Under the pieces are notes generated by a model. The model worked only from the letters and a program-made list of their open reading frames with translations, was not told the origin of the DNA and searched no databases. Of a DNA stretch of 64,000 nucleotides, positions 44,321 through 53,575 are shown one piece after another; positions within the stretch are counted from its first letter, which is position 1, and each line of letters begins with the position of its first letter. Both the position numbers and the translations under genes were made by a program. The stretch is taken from the NCBI RefSeq assembly GCF_000765905.2, contig NZ_JRPL02000002.1, positions 124,001 to 188,000 on the forward strand. Direction: 5' to 3'. The stretch is from Helicobacter trogontum. Its GTDB lineage: Bacteria > Campylobacterota > Campylobacteria > Campylobacterales > Helicobacteraceae.

Positions 44321-45912
44321 TACTCATAAAACTCCCAAAATGGAATCTCAAATGCCCTTACATCTGGTGCGATACCTTTTATGCCAAATCTTGCAACTAC
44401 CTTATTTGTGTCGTAGGTGAGTGGTATGTAGATTTGTGTATTATAAAGCATATCAAGAAAATCTTGCGTACGTTTGCTTAATATCTGCCTTGTTTTTGCA
44501 GAATCTGCATGTATGTCGTATGGACTTTTAATCAGATTTTCAATAGCCTCATCGATTACACCTTTTTCTGGTAATGCCTTTTGTGCCATATAATCAGCAT
44601 GACCATGATGACGCATAGAATTGATAAAGGTGAATGGCTCATAAGGTACACCCCATGTTTGACTAAAGCATAATTCAAACTGCCCTTGAGTTTGTTTCTT
44701 TCGATATATTGTTACTTCATTTGGGATCAACTCCAAAAAAATTCCGATATCCTTAAGCTGTGCTTGTATGATTGTAGCAATAGATTTTTGTGTTGGATTA
44801 TTTGCAATGAAGTGCAGTTGTATTTGTAGTCGTTGATTATCCTTATAAAAATATCCATCACTATTTCTTGTATAACCCATTTGTTCTAAAATCTTCAAGG
44901 CTTTGTCTCTATTGTAAGAGAGTGGTATATAGTTTGCTACTTTTGTGTAGGGTATACTTTGATTAAATAAGAAAAGAGCCTCTTTTTGATAGCCATAATA
45001 TACAGACTCCACAATCTTTGCTTTATCTATACCTAAGGCTATTGCTTCACGCATATTTTTGTTTTGCAAGGTTTTGTTTGATGGGTTAATAATAAGAAAG
45101 GTTGTAAAAACAGGTGGACTAACAAAGCTTTGAAATTCCTTTGTTTTTGCAATATTATGAAAAATATCGACCGGGATGGAATCTGATCCATAAATCATAT
45201 CGACTTGCTTTGTTTTAAGTGCCACAAGCTTTGCATTTGGATCAATAATGACTTTTGTGATAATAGTGTCATAATAAATTCCATTATATTTATCCTTGTC
45301 CCAATAGTGTGGATTTTTACTAAAAGTATCGCTAATGCCAATTTTTGTGTCAGTTAGCATATAAGGACCAGTGCCAATTGGCTTTTTAGGGTTATTTTTT
45401 GCTAAATCCAAATCACTTGGAATCATGCTTGGAGCAATAAAACGAAAAGGACGCACAAGGGCTAACTCATTTAACGTTGCAATATATGGGTGGTACAAGG
45501 TTAGCTTAATAGTATAATTATCAAGGGCCACTACATTATCTATTGTCATAACGAGGGCTGACCATGAATGCCTTACTTTGTTTTTTAAGATCGAATGAAA
45601 ATTTTTCACAACTGCTTGAGCATCAAATGGTTCCCCATTAGAAAAGACAACATTTTTACGTAAATGAAAAATATAACTTTTACCAGAATCTTTAACCTCC
45701 CATGATTGTGCTAGAGAGGGTATGATATTGCCTTTATGATCAGTCTTTACTAAGCCTTCATAAATCATATTTTGTGCGTACAGCTGATTGAGATTATAGC
45801 CTTGTGGATTCATATCACCAACATTTTGTGATACTGCTACACGCAAGATATTTGCACCAAAGACATAGTGTAAGTTGCACATCAATAAAACAGATAACAA
45901 GATTCTATTCAT
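44320..45912 (-). CDS. nikA: Periplasmic binding protein of a Nik-type importer
   Basis: This protein of about 530 residues is a family 5 solute-binding protein with a signal peptide (ILLSVLLMCNLHYVFGA). Body motifs include NILRVAVSQNVGDMNPQG, YIFHLRKNVVFSNGEPFDAQAVVKNF, PIGTGPYML and FELCFSQTWGVPYEPFTFINSMR. The last stretch and the HHGH cluster after it fit a nickel-binding NikA/NikZ protein better than a peptide binder. In this lineage nickel supplies urease and hydrogenase. The ATG at 45912 has AAGGAA upstream, and I prefer it to one 24 bases earlier. Nickel as the ligand is inferred from homology and from the NikR-like site upstream. Confidence 0.82.
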   Translation of the reverse strand: MNRILLSVLLMCNLHYVFGANILRVAVSQNVGDMNPQGYNLNQLYAQNMIYEGLVKTDHKGNIIPSLAQSWEVKDSGKSYIFHLRKNVVFSNGEPFDAQAVVKNFHSILKNKVRHSWSALVMTIDNVVALDNYTIKLTLYHPYIATLNELALVRPFRFIAPSMIPSDLDLAKNNPKKPIGTGPYMLTDTKIGISDTFSKNPHYWDKDKYNGIYYDTIITKVIIDPNAKLVALKTKQVDMIYGSDSIPVDIFHNIAKTKEFQSFVSPPVFTTFLIINPSNKTLQNKNMREAIALGIDKAKIVESVYYGYQKEALFLFNQSIPYTKVANYIPLSYNRDKALKILEQMGYTRNSDGYFYKDNQRLQIQLHFIANNPTQKSIATIIQAQLKDIGIFLELIPNEVTIYRKKQTQGQFELCFSQTWGVPYEPFTFINSMRHHGHADYMAQKALPEKGVIDEAIENLIKSPYDIHADSAKTRQILSKRTQDFLDMLYNTQIYIPLTYDTNKVVARFGIKGIAPDVRAFEIPFWEFYE

Positions 45913-46073
45913 AGCCATTTCCTTGAATATTCCCAACGGATTGAAATGCGGTGTTTTTAGCCTAAATATTTATATTGAAACTTCATCGTATTTTCTGAAT
46001 ATCTATTTCTTGAATATCTTAGATTCTAAGAATTTGTAATCCTAATATAACTTTACGCACAAACCTATAGAAT

Positions 46074-46146
46074 GATAGCATGAAATGATAAACTATGCTA
46101 TCTTAATATTATTGATATGTCATAAGTAATACCTAGAACTTATGAC
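46074..46146. promoter_or_regulatory. Palindrome cluster upstream of nikA, with a NikR-like site
   Basis: Two perfect inverted repeats are packed here: GATAGCAT-N13-ATGCTATC (46074-46102) and GTCATAAGT-N10-ACTTATGAC (46119-46146). Between and overlapping them, 46107-46131 reads TATTATT-N11-AGTAATA, one mismatch from the H. pylori NikR consensus as I recall it (TATTATT-N11-AATAATA). The cluster is 160-235 bases before the nikA start. It could hold NikR and a second regulator; alternatively the 46119-46146 repeat could be a terminator for the upstream hydrolase gene, but it has no T run. Confidence 0.5.
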
Positions 46147-46186
46147 TAGGCTTTGATATTTAATTGATATTGTGTGTAAATTTTTA

Positions 46187-46846
46187 TCATTGCAGTTTGA
46201 TAAGTTTGGCATTATGTAGCATTGTAGACACACTTGCATGATGTGCTGGTGGCGCTATACCTGTGTTTATGTCAGCATATTCAATTTTTCGTTGTGCCCC
46301 ACCAATTATGGCGGCAAGATTTGCACGATTATAATGCTCAAAATGATTGGCAATATAGATATTTTCCCAAGATTTTATATATTGTGGACGATGGGTGATT
46401 TTAAAATGTCCTACGCAATCAAGCGTTATAAGATTCTCCAAATGCACTGCATCAGAATCTAGGCAACAACGCACGATATTTTTTGCACCCCAACTATGTG
46501 CTATCACAGAGACGCAGTATCCTGCCTTATTTAGGTTTGGTATAAAATCAAGCAAAAAAGCATAGCAATTAAAACTCATGTAAAGTATGCTGAAATGCTT
46601 AGTATCATTTATGTATTGTCTTTTCTGGGATATAAGGCTTTCAGAGAATGCTCTCCATACTACTTTGTAATAAGTATCACAGAATCCACCAATAAAAATC
46701 AATACATCTTTTGTATGATAAAGCTCTATAGCATGTTGTATAGATTCTATATCATAATGTGTGATATTCCCGCCATATGTGTGATATGGCATATGTGTAT
46801 ATTGCATGAGAAATTGCGGCATGACAACAAGTGGTGTTTTAAGCAT
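46187..46846 (-). CDS. Alpha/beta-hydrolase-like protein of unknown role
   Basis: This 219-residue protein has no signal peptide. Residues around 118 (SVIAHSWGAKNIVR) form a nucleophile elbow of the G/A-x-S-x-G kind, with the serine as likely nucleophile. A later aspartate (LITLDCVGHF) and a His near the C terminus (PPAHHASVSTML) could complete the triad. KDVLIFIGGFCD may supply the oxyanion hole. A lipase or esterase is plausible; the substrate is unknown. AAGGGAACTC lies before the ATG. It follows a small secreted protein gene after 18 bases and probably belongs to the glmM transcript. Confidence 0.65.
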   Translation of the reverse strand: MLKTPLVVMPQFLMQYTHMPYHTYGGNITHYDIESIQHAIELYHTKDVLIFIGGFCDTYYKVVWRAFSESLISQKRQYINDTKHFSILYMSFNCYAFLLDFIPNLNKAGYCVSVIAHSWGAKNIVRCCLDSDAVHLENLITLDCVGHFKITHRPQYIKSWENIYIANHFEHYNRANLAAIIGGAQRKIEYADINTGIAPPAHHASVSTMLHNAKLIKLQ

Positions 46847-46864
46847 GAGTTCCCTTATATTGTT

Positions 46865-47317
46865 TTAATAATTGATAATAGAATGTAGTTTATCATCAAT
46901 TATAATATATTGATTGCTCTTATAAAGATTTAGATTGCCTACAAGATTGCCTTTTTCATGCAATGTGATTTCTAATCTATCTTTATTGTGCCAAGTATAT
47001 TTTATAATAGTTTGTTCATTTGTATATTCGTAATTCTCATTGGGTAAAGTTTGCAGTAGATATTCCATTTTTGTAAGCTCTAGCCACGTAGCATATGCAC
47101 TCTCAAGCTCATTAGATTCTATTATATAACGATTAAACCTTATATCATTTATGTCGCATATGTAAATACAAATACCATTTTTACACTGCTCCATTGTGCA
47201 AACCAAATTATTGGAGTATGTTGCAAGGTTGTTGTTTTTTGTGGTGGCTAGTGCGTGGGCCACCAATATAAACATGGAAAAAAAGATACAAAAAGTGATC
47301 AGTAAAAACCTAGACAT
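46865..47317 (-). CDS. Hypothetical small secreted protein
   Basis: This protein of 150 residues starts with a strong signal peptide (FLLITFCIFFSMFILVAHALA). The mature part has four cysteines in a short span (VCTMEQCKNGICIYICD), so it is probably periplasmic with disulfides. I recognise no family. The start is the ATG at 47317 with AAGGCAG upstream; the preceding in-frame TTG is less likely. It lies ten bases after glmM on the same strand, the place where, as I recall, H. pylori has lspA. Confidence 0.7.
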   Translation of the reverse strand: MSRFLLITFCIFFSMFILVAHALATTKNNNLATYSNNLVCTMEQCKNGICIYICDINDIRFNRYIIESNELESAYATWLELTKMEYLLQTLPNENYEYTNEQTIIKYTWHNKDRLEITLHEKGNLVGNLNLYKSNQYIIIDDKLHSIINY

Positions 47318-47330
47318 CAATACTGCCTTT

Positions 47331-48665
47331 TTAACATAGAGTTTTTAGGAAAATATCCTGTAATTGCGTATTATAAGTTTCAAGTTTTGCTTCATCATCA
47401 CCTTCAAGTAAAATGCGAATCTTATTTTCTGTGCCAGAATAGCGGACTAAATGACGGATTTGATGAGATTCTATATCTTTTAAAATCTCCTTTAATCCTT
47501 GTATGGAATCTAAAGGTAATTTTTGTTTTATTTGTAGATTACTTTGCTTTTGTGGTGCAAGATCAAATGGATTAAGTGCTTCTTTGCTTGTCTTTCTGCT
47601 TTCTAATACAAGGGCTGCCACTTGCAGGGCTGAGACTAGGCCATCACCTGTTTTTGCAAAATCGGAAAAAATGATGTGTCCACTTTGCTCCCCACCAAAG
47701 TTAAAACCATGCGTAAGCATTGCTTGTAGTACATATTTATCACCGACATTACAACGCTCTAGCTTAATATCATGTTGTTTCAAAAAATTTTCTAATGCAA
47801 TGTTACTCATAAGCGTTGCCACAACGCCATTATTAAGTAATAGCTTGTTTTTCTTTTGGTATAGTGCTAGTGCACCAATGAGTTTATCTCCATCAACGAG
47901 ATTCCCTTCATTATCAACCACTATTAATCTGTCTGCATCACCATCAAGCCCAAAACCAATGTCTGCACGAAGCCTTTTTACTTCACTAGCCAATATGTTT
48001 GGATACATTGCACCACAATTTTCATTGATATTTGAACCATTTGGAGAGTCGCTTAGGACGATTACGTCTGCACCAAGTTCTTCAAATACGCTTGGAGCGA
48101 CTTTATAGGCTGCACCATTTGCACAATCTAGCACAATTCTTACACCTTGCAAGGTTAAATGTTTGGGAAAAGAGTTTTTAATATGCACAATATAGCGACC
48201 TATTACATCATCAATTCTTCTACTTGAACCAATTTCAGTACCGATTTTATAATGTTCTTCTAAATTTTTACTGTGATATAAAGATTCAATTTCTGATTCT
48301 TTGACTTCATCAAGTTTAAAACCATGTGTATCAAAGAATTTAATACCATTGTCATAATAGGGGTTATGACTGGCACTAATCATAATACCTGCATCACAAC
48401 GCATATCTTCAGTCAGAAATGCAATAGCAGGTGTTGGCATAGGACCTACTTGTATTACATCCATACCAACAGCAGTAAGCCCAGATACAAGTGCATTTTC
48501 AACCATATAACCACTTCGTCTTGTATCCTTGCCAACAAGGATTCTGTTTCCAACAGAATCCTTTTGGAAATATAACCCAGCGGCAATACCAAGTCGCAAT
48601 GCAACCATAGCGGTAATATCCACACCAGCTTTACCCCTTACGCCATCTGTGCCAAAAATCTTCAT
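47331..48665 (-). CDS. glmM: Phosphoglucosamine mutase
   Basis: GlmM converts glucosamine 6-phosphate to glucosamine 1-phosphate for peptidoglycan and LPS. It has about 444 residues and starts [14 protein letters not shown]. The phosphoserine loop is [17 protein letters not shown], the metal loop is [13 protein letters not shown], and the sugar-binding loop is GGEQSGHII, with the phosphate-binding [15 protein letters not shown] at the end. The ATG at 48665 is preceded by AAGGAAGG; an earlier in-frame ATG adds 15 residues without support. It is divergent from rpsT, as in H. pylori. Confidence 0.96.
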   Translation of the reverse strand: MKIFGTDGVRGKAGVDITAMVALRLGIAAGLYFQKDSVGNRILVGKDTRRSGYMVENALVSGLTAVGMDVIQVGPMPTPAIAFLTEDMRCDAGIMISASHNPYYDNGIKFFDTHGFKLDEVKESEIESLYHSKNLEEHYKIGTEIGSSRRIDDVIGRYIVHIKNSFPKHLTLQGVRIVLDCANGAAYKVAPSVFEELGADVIVLSDSPNGSNINENCGAMYPNILASEVKRLRADIGFGLDGDADRLIVVDNEGNLVDGDKLIGALALYQKKNKLLLNNGVVATLMSNIALENFLKQHDIKLERCNVGDKYVLQAMLTHGFNFGGEQSGHIIFSDFAKTGDGLVSALQVAALVLESRKTSKEALNPFDLAPQKQSNLQIKQKLPLDSIQGLKEILKDIESHQIRHLVRYSGTENKIRILLEGDDEAKLETYNTQLQDIFLKTLC

Positions 48666-48775
48666 AACTGCCTTCCTTACAAACAATAATAAATCACAAA
48701 ATTTTAACATACTTTAAAGATTTTATGTTAAAATTAAGGTTTTTAATTTTTTGTTATTTTATCTAAAGGAAAAAC

Positions 48776-49048
48776 ATGGCAAATCATAAATCTGCAGAAA
48801 AACGCATTCGTCAAACAGAGAAGAGGACAGAACGCAATAGATATTATCGCACAAGACTTAAAAATATTACAAAGGCAGTACGTGAAGCTGTAGCGAGCAA
48901 AGATCTTGATAAGGCAAACGAAGCGTTTAAAATCGCAAATAAAGAGATTCATAAGTTTGTAAGTAAAGGTATTTTAAAGAAGAATACTGCAGCACGAAAA
49001 GTGAGCCGACTAAATAGTGCGGTAAAAAAGCTTAGTCAAGCAGCGTAA
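48776..49048 (+). CDS. rpsT: Ribosomal protein S20
   Basis: This 90-residue basic protein begins [20 protein letters not shown] and ends with [21 protein letters not shown], the standard S20 ends. S20 binds 16S rRNA early in small-subunit assembly. AAAGGAAAAA lies before the ATG. The methyltransferase gene follows after 25 bases, so a strong ribosomal promoter probably drives that gene too. Confidence 0.98.
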   Translation: MANHKSAEKRIRQTEKRTERNRYYRTRLKNITKAVREAVASKDLDKANEAFKIANKEIHKFVSKGILKKNTAARKVSRLNSAVKKLSQAA

Positions 49049-49073
49049 AGCGTATTTATTAGGGGAAAAGAAT

Positions 49074-49974
49074 ATGGATAACAAAATGAGTAGTGTCGAG
49101 ATGATGGCAACCTATAATGCAGAGTGGTATGGCGATCAAGGAAATGAGAGTTACAAATCTGCAAAAGCAACACTTGATTGTATTGCAGAGTTGTTGCCGA
49201 ACTTAAGCGATGGTGTAACGAGTGTCATTGATGTTGGTTGTGGTGTTGGCACATGGCTAAGGACATGGCAGGAAAAATATGACAATATTAGCATTTGTGG
49301 TATTGATGGCAATAGTGTGGAGAGCGAACGCTTTTTCATTCCATACAGATTTTTTCATAGAATAGATTTGACTGCAGATTCTAATGCGATAGTAAGCGAG
49401 GTTTTAAAGCATTGTAAAAATGCAGATATTAAAACTAATACGCAAAATAAAAATGACACAAATAGCGATACGCTTGATGAGACAATGGGGGGGGGGCAAA
49501 CCCTTTAGTATCGCGCAATCCTTAGAGGTTGCCGAGCATTTATATGCAGAATATGCAGAAAATTTTGTTCGTACTCTAACTTCCCTATCCGATATTATTC
49601 TTTTTTCCGCGGCAATTCCCCATCAAGGTGGCACACATCATGTCAATGAGCAACCACCAGCCTATTGGGCAGACATCTTTAAAAAGTATGACTATGTATG
49701 TTTCGATATTGTGCGTCCAAAGGTGTGGGAAAATACAAAAATTGCACATTGGTATAGACAAAACATAATGTTGTATGTTCATAAGGGTAAAGCAGAAATC
49801 TTTGAGGCATTAGGCTATAAAATCACGCCAAAGCCGATGCACTTGGTCCATCCTTTCATTTATGGATATATGAGCGATTGTCAGCTAGAGATCGAGAGAT
49901 TAAATAAGAAGTTAAATAAAACATTTTTTAGACGATTAAATAGGTTGTCTAAAAAACTAAGAGGAAAATTATAA
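49074..49974 (+). pseudogene. SAM-dependent methyltransferase, phase-variable, off in this sequence
   Basis: Two overlapping frames encode one class I methyltransferase. The first (49074-49508) has motif I VIDVGCGVGT (51-60) and stops at codon 145. The second continues with FSIAQSLEVAEHL, DIILFSAAIPHQGGTHHVNEQ and IVRPKVWENTKI, ending at 49974. The break is exactly at a run of ten G (49487-49496). With nine or twelve G the frames join into a protein of 299 or 300 residues, so this is very likely slipped-strand phase variation rather than decay. The target is unknown; relatives lie in surface-glycan gene clusters. It is downstream of rpsT with AGGGGAAAAG as ribosome binding site. Confidence 0.9.
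49487..49496 (+). repeat. G10 homopolymer tract, contingency locus
   Basis: Ten consecutive G residues lie within the methyltransferase coding sequence at codons 138-141. It is the longest G or C run I saw in the window. Its position at the exact frame break marks it as the slippage site. Confidence 0.95.
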
Positions 49975-50131
49975 TTCACAATTAACAGATAAGATTGATT
50001 TCTCTATGGATATATTTTCAAGCGTATTACTCACCATATTTGTTTCCACACCAGAGACTCTAGCCAAAAAATAGTCTCCAAAAGTTTTAAAGCATATTGC
50101 CTACAAGACAATACAACATATTCGACTAAAT

Positions 50132-51493
50132 CTAAGTCAAAAAGAAAAATCCGCAACTAATAACTACGCCTGTGAATAAAAGGGTTATCACACAATATCC
50201 CATAATGTCTTTTGCACCAAGTCCGGCAATAGCTAAAGCAGGTAATGCCCAAAAAGGTTGAATCATATTTGTCCAAGCATCTCCCCATGCAATAGCCATA
50301 GCAACGACTTCAGGTTTAACGCCTAAAGTTGCTCCAGCACTGAGCATAATAGGAGCTTGAACTGCCCATTGTCCTCCACCACTTGGGACAAAGATATTGA
50401 CAATTCCAGCACTTAAGAAGCTAAGGAAAGCAAAATTATCAGCATTTGCAATGTTGGTAAAACTAACAGAGAGTAGTGTTACAAGAGATTCTCCACCATT
50501 TAAAGAGCCATTCATCATACCCATAATTCCTGCATAAAAAGGGAATTGCAAAATGATTCCAGCAGCACTTCTTGCGGCTTTATTGATGGCTTTGATATAA
50601 GAAATAGGGGTTTTATGGAGTAAAATTCCTAAGAATAAAAAAATGAGATTAATGATATTTAAATTAAGATTCCCACCATTATAAAAATACATAATAATAT
50701 AAGTAAAACCAAAACAAGCAATTAAAGCGGTGATAATAAAGCTTTGCTCTAAAGAGGAGGCGATAGTATGTTCTCCTTTGTGAGAGATTATTTCTTTTTC
50801 CTTATCTTCTTCTAAAAGTTTTTTATCAATGGCAATAGTGTTTTTTTCATCGGGATGTATGAGGCTTAAGAGTAGGGGCAAAAAGATAATAATTACAGCG
50901 GTAATAATGAGATTATAACTTGAAAATATTGTGAGTGAAGTAGGGATAGCCTCTGTTAATAGCCCTTGTGTTGTTTTACTTAAAGAATCTCCACCACTTG
51001 CTAAGGTTAAGGGTATAGAACCACTTAATCCTCCATGCCAGATAACAAAACCAGAATAGGCACTTGCGATTAAAAGCCTATAATCAATACCTTTGACATT
51101 TTTAGCAATTTCTTTAGCAAAAATAGCAGAGATGACAAGTCCAAATCCCCAATTAATCCAATTAGCAATAAGACTTAAAAAGCAAACAAGCATAATGCTT
51201 GTAACTTTTGATTGTGGAATCCGACTAATTTTTGTAAGCATATTTTTGATAATAGAGGCACTTGCTAGAGCTTGCCCTAGCACTAAAACTAGAGCCATTT
51301 GCATAGAAAACCCAAGCAAATTCCAAGTACCACTTCCCCAATGATTAATCATTCTTAAAGGGCTTTGTCCGGTTGCAAAAATGCCTAACAAAAAGACGAT
51401 AAAAGAAAGTAAAATAACTAAAACAAAAGAATCAGGCAAACATTTTGAGGCTAAAACAACGCAGCCTTGTGTAAATTTTCTTAAGATAATCAT
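50132..51493 (-). CDS. atoE: Short-chain fatty acid transporter, AtoE family
   Basis: This 453-residue inner-membrane protein has about eleven hydrophobic segments. KCLPDSFVLVILLSFIVFLLGI at the start, the NWINWGFGLVISAIFAKEIAK segment, and VNIFVPSGGGQWAVQAPIM near the end identify the AtoE (TIGR00366-like) family. It imports short-chain fatty acids or acetoacetate. I start at the ATG at 51493, with AAAGGA six bases upstream, so it begins ten bases after the permease stop. It is the last gene of a six-gene operon for ketone-body use. Confidence 0.92.
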   Translation of the reverse strand: MIILRKFTQGCVVLASKCLPDSFVLVILLSFIVFLLGIFATGQSPLRMINHWGSGTWNLLGFSMQMALVLVLGQALASASIIKNMLTKISRIPQSKVTSIMLVCFLSLIANWINWGFGLVISAIFAKEIAKNVKGIDYRLLIASAYSGFVIWHGGLSGSIPLTLASGGDSLSKTTQGLLTEAIPTSLTIFSSYNLIITAVIIIFLPLLLSLIHPDEKNTIAIDKKLLEEDKEKEIISHKGEHTIASSLEQSFIITALIACFGFTYIIMYFYNGGNLNLNIINLIFLFLGILLHKTPISYIKAINKAARSAAGIILQFPFYAGIMGMMNGSLNGGESLVTLLSVSFTNIANADNFAFLSFLSAGIVNIFVPSGGGQWAVQAPIMLSAGATLGVKPEVVAMAIAWGDAWTNMIQPFWALPALAIAGLGAKDIMGYCVITLLFTGVVISCGFFFLT

Positions 51494-51503
51494 AAAAAAT
51501 CCT

Positions 51504-52787
51504 TTAGTAAATTCCAAAAGTAGCTAGAATAATCCCTACAATTAAAGCAATAATAGGGATAATCACAGCAACGACACAAATGTCTAAATAGCTTTGCTTA
51601 TGGCTAAGACCTGTGATAGCTAGTAAGGTTAAGACTGCACCATTATGAGGAAGTGCGTCAAGACCTCCAGAGGAGATTGAAGCAATCCTGTGAAAAAGCT
51701 CTAAAGGGATGGATTGATTAAGGGCTATTTCTTTGTATTTATCCGCTAGAGCTTCTAAGGCTATCCCCATCCCTCCTGATGCAGAACCAGTAGCACCGGC
51801 TAAGAGATTAACAGCAATAGCCTCTGAGATAAGGGGGCTTCCTTTTATACTTAGCAGCAAGTCAATTAAACTTTGAAATCCCGGGACGCTTTTTACTACC
51901 GAACCAAACCCTACCGCTGCACTTGTATTGATAATAGCAATTACAGAACCACTTGCTCCCTCATTAATAGCTAGAATAAATCTTTTAAATTGTGTGATAT
52001 TAAGGATTAAAATTAAAAGGATTCCGCAAAGTAGGGCGTTGATGATATTAAATTTAAAAGCATTGAGTAACAGCACCACACAAAATAAAGGAGCTAAAGA
52101 GAGCAAAAAATTAGGATTTTTGCTAGGAATTTGCTCTTTTTGCATTTCTTTTGGCTCTTTATAATCTTCCCCTTTATCCCTCAAGATATTTTCTCTGTAT
52201 TTTAAATATAAATATCCGCCTATAAACATAATTAAACCCGTTACTATTCCTGTAATGGGTGCTGCCATTGCTGTGGTATGGAAGTATTTTATTGGAATGA
52301 GATTTTGTATTTGGGGGCTTCCTGGGAGTGCTGCCATAGTGAAAGTAAAAGCACCTAAGGCTATGGTAGGAGGTATGAGTCTTCTTGAAATATTTGCAGC
52401 CTTAAAAAGCTCTAAAGCTAGAGGATATACTGCAAAAACAACGACAAATAAACTTACTCCCCCATAGGTTAAAACTGCTGCAGAGAGGATAACTCCTAAA
52501 ATAGCTCTTTTTTGTCCAAGGGCTTTTCCTAAGCTTAGAGAAACAGAGGTTGCCATATTTGTAACTTGCATAAGTTTTCCAAAAATAGCTCCAAGCATAA
52601 AGACAGGAAACCAAGATTTAGCAAATCCTACAAAGCCACTCATATAGACATTAGTATAAGTATCAAATAAATCCAATCCACCACCTAAGGCTACGATTCC
52701 AGCTGCTATGGGGGCTATCCAAATAATAGACCAACCAAGATAGGCTAAAATCATCAAAACAACTAATCCTAATATGATTCCTAGCAT
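51504..52787 (-). CDS. GntP-family permease, probable 3-hydroxybutyrate transporter
   Basis: This protein of about 427 residues has 12-14 hydrophobic segments. The GntP-type features are IAAGIVALGGGLDLFDTYTNVYMSGFVGFAKSWFPVFMLGAIFGKLM at the start and ATGSASGGMGIALEALADKYKE plus SSGGLDALPHNGAVLTLL later. Members of this family move gluconate or D-3-hydroxybutyrate. Its place 13 bases after the 3-hydroxybutyrate dehydrogenase gene makes hydroxybutyrate the likely substrate. The ATG at 52787 has AAAGGGA upstream. Confidence 0.87.
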   Translation of the reverse strand: MLGIILGLVVLMILAYLGWSIIWIAPIAAGIVALGGGLDLFDTYTNVYMSGFVGFAKSWFPVFMLGAIFGKLMQVTNMATSVSLSLGKALGQKRAILGVILSAAVLTYGGVSLFVVVFAVYPLALELFKAANISRRLIPPTIALGAFTFTMAALPGSPQIQNLIPIKYFHTTAMAAPITGIVTGLIMFIGGYLYLKYRENILRDKGEDYKEPKEMQKEQIPSKNPNFLLSLAPLFCVVLLLNAFKFNIINALLCGILLILILNITQFKRFILAINEGASGSVIAIINTSAAVGFGSVVKSVPGFQSLIDLLLSIKGSPLISEAIAVNLLAGATGSASGGMGIALEALADKYKEIALNQSIPLELFHRIASISSGGLDALPHNGAVLTLLAITGLSHKQSYLDICVVAVIIPIIALIVGIILATFGIY

Positions 52788-52800
52788 TTCTATCCCTTTT

Positions 52801-53565
52801 TCATTGTGCGGTATATCCACCATCAATAACCATATTAGCACCGGTTATGTGTTTGGCTTCATTGGAGCTTAAGAATAATGCTAAAGCTGCAATATCCTTA
52901 ACATCTATAAGTTGCTTCTGCGGTATTAATGGATAAAGAACTTCGTCTAAAACATTTTCTACGCTCACTCCCCTTGTATTAGCCAAATCTTGCATTTGTC
53001 CTCTTACCAAAGGGGTATCAATATAGCCAGGACAAATGGCGTTTGCAGTGATATTATGAGTTGCACACTCTAGGGCAGTAACCTTTGTAAGCCCTATAAT
53101 GCCATGTTTTGCACTATTGTAGGCAACTTTTCCGGCAAATCCTATGATTCCATTGATTGAAGACATATTAATAATGCGTCCAAAATTTTGCTCTTTCATA
53201 ATCGGTAAAACATATTTTGTACTAAGAAATGCACCAACCAACATGATATTTAGCATTTGCACAAATTTTTCTGTTGGAAAATCTTCTATTTTGGCAACAT
53301 ATTGCAATCCTGCATTATTAATAAAAACATCAATTCTTCCAAAATGATTCTTTGCAGTTTCAATTAAATGTTTAATCTCTCCTTCTTTGCTGACATCGCA
53401 AGGAACACCCAAGCACCGATTTGCATCAAATTTACTCGTGCAATCTTGCAATGCCTTTGTGTTAATATCAGAGAAAATAACCTTGTAACCATTTTGCAAA
53501 AAAGATTCCCCGACATTAAAGCCTATCCCACTTGCAGAACCAGTGATAACAACTACTTTTTCCAT
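52801..53565 (-). CDS. 3-hydroxybutyrate dehydrogenase
   Basis: This 254-residue short-chain dehydrogenase oxidises D-3-hydroxybutyrate to acetoacetate with NAD+. The cofactor motif is TGSASGIGF, followed by INNAG, the catalytic Ser in INMSSINGI and YNSAK (Tyr, Lys). The segment NAICPGYIDTPLVRGQMQDLA is typical of bacterial BdhA. AAGGAAGG lies before the ATG. Position after scoAB and before the hydroxybutyrate-type permease supports the specific call over a generic ketoreductase. Confidence 0.92.
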   Translation of the reverse strand: MEKVVVITGSASGIGFNVGESFLQNGYKVIFSDINTKALQDCTSKFDANRCLGVPCDVSKEGEIKHLIETAKNHFGRIDVFINNAGLQYVAKIEDFPTEKFVQMLNIMLVGAFLSTKYVLPIMKEQNFGRIINMSSINGIIGFAGKVAYNSAKHGIIGLTKVTALECATHNITANAICPGYIDTPLVRGQMQDLANTRGVSVENVLDEVLYPLIPQKQLIDVKDIAALALFLSSNEAKHITGANMVIDGGYTAQ

Positions 53566-53575
53566 ATCCTTCCTT

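Noticed and set aside
46119-46146. The 9-bp inverted repeat as a plain terminator of the hydrolase gene.
   Set aside because: There is no T run after it in the direction of that gene; an operator role before nikA seemed at least as likely, so it is listed under regulation.
47503-48108. A 201-codon plus-strand frame.
   Set aside because: It lies fully antisense to glmM, whose motifs are unmistakable; it is a shadow frame rich in Ser and Pro as expected for this antisense register.
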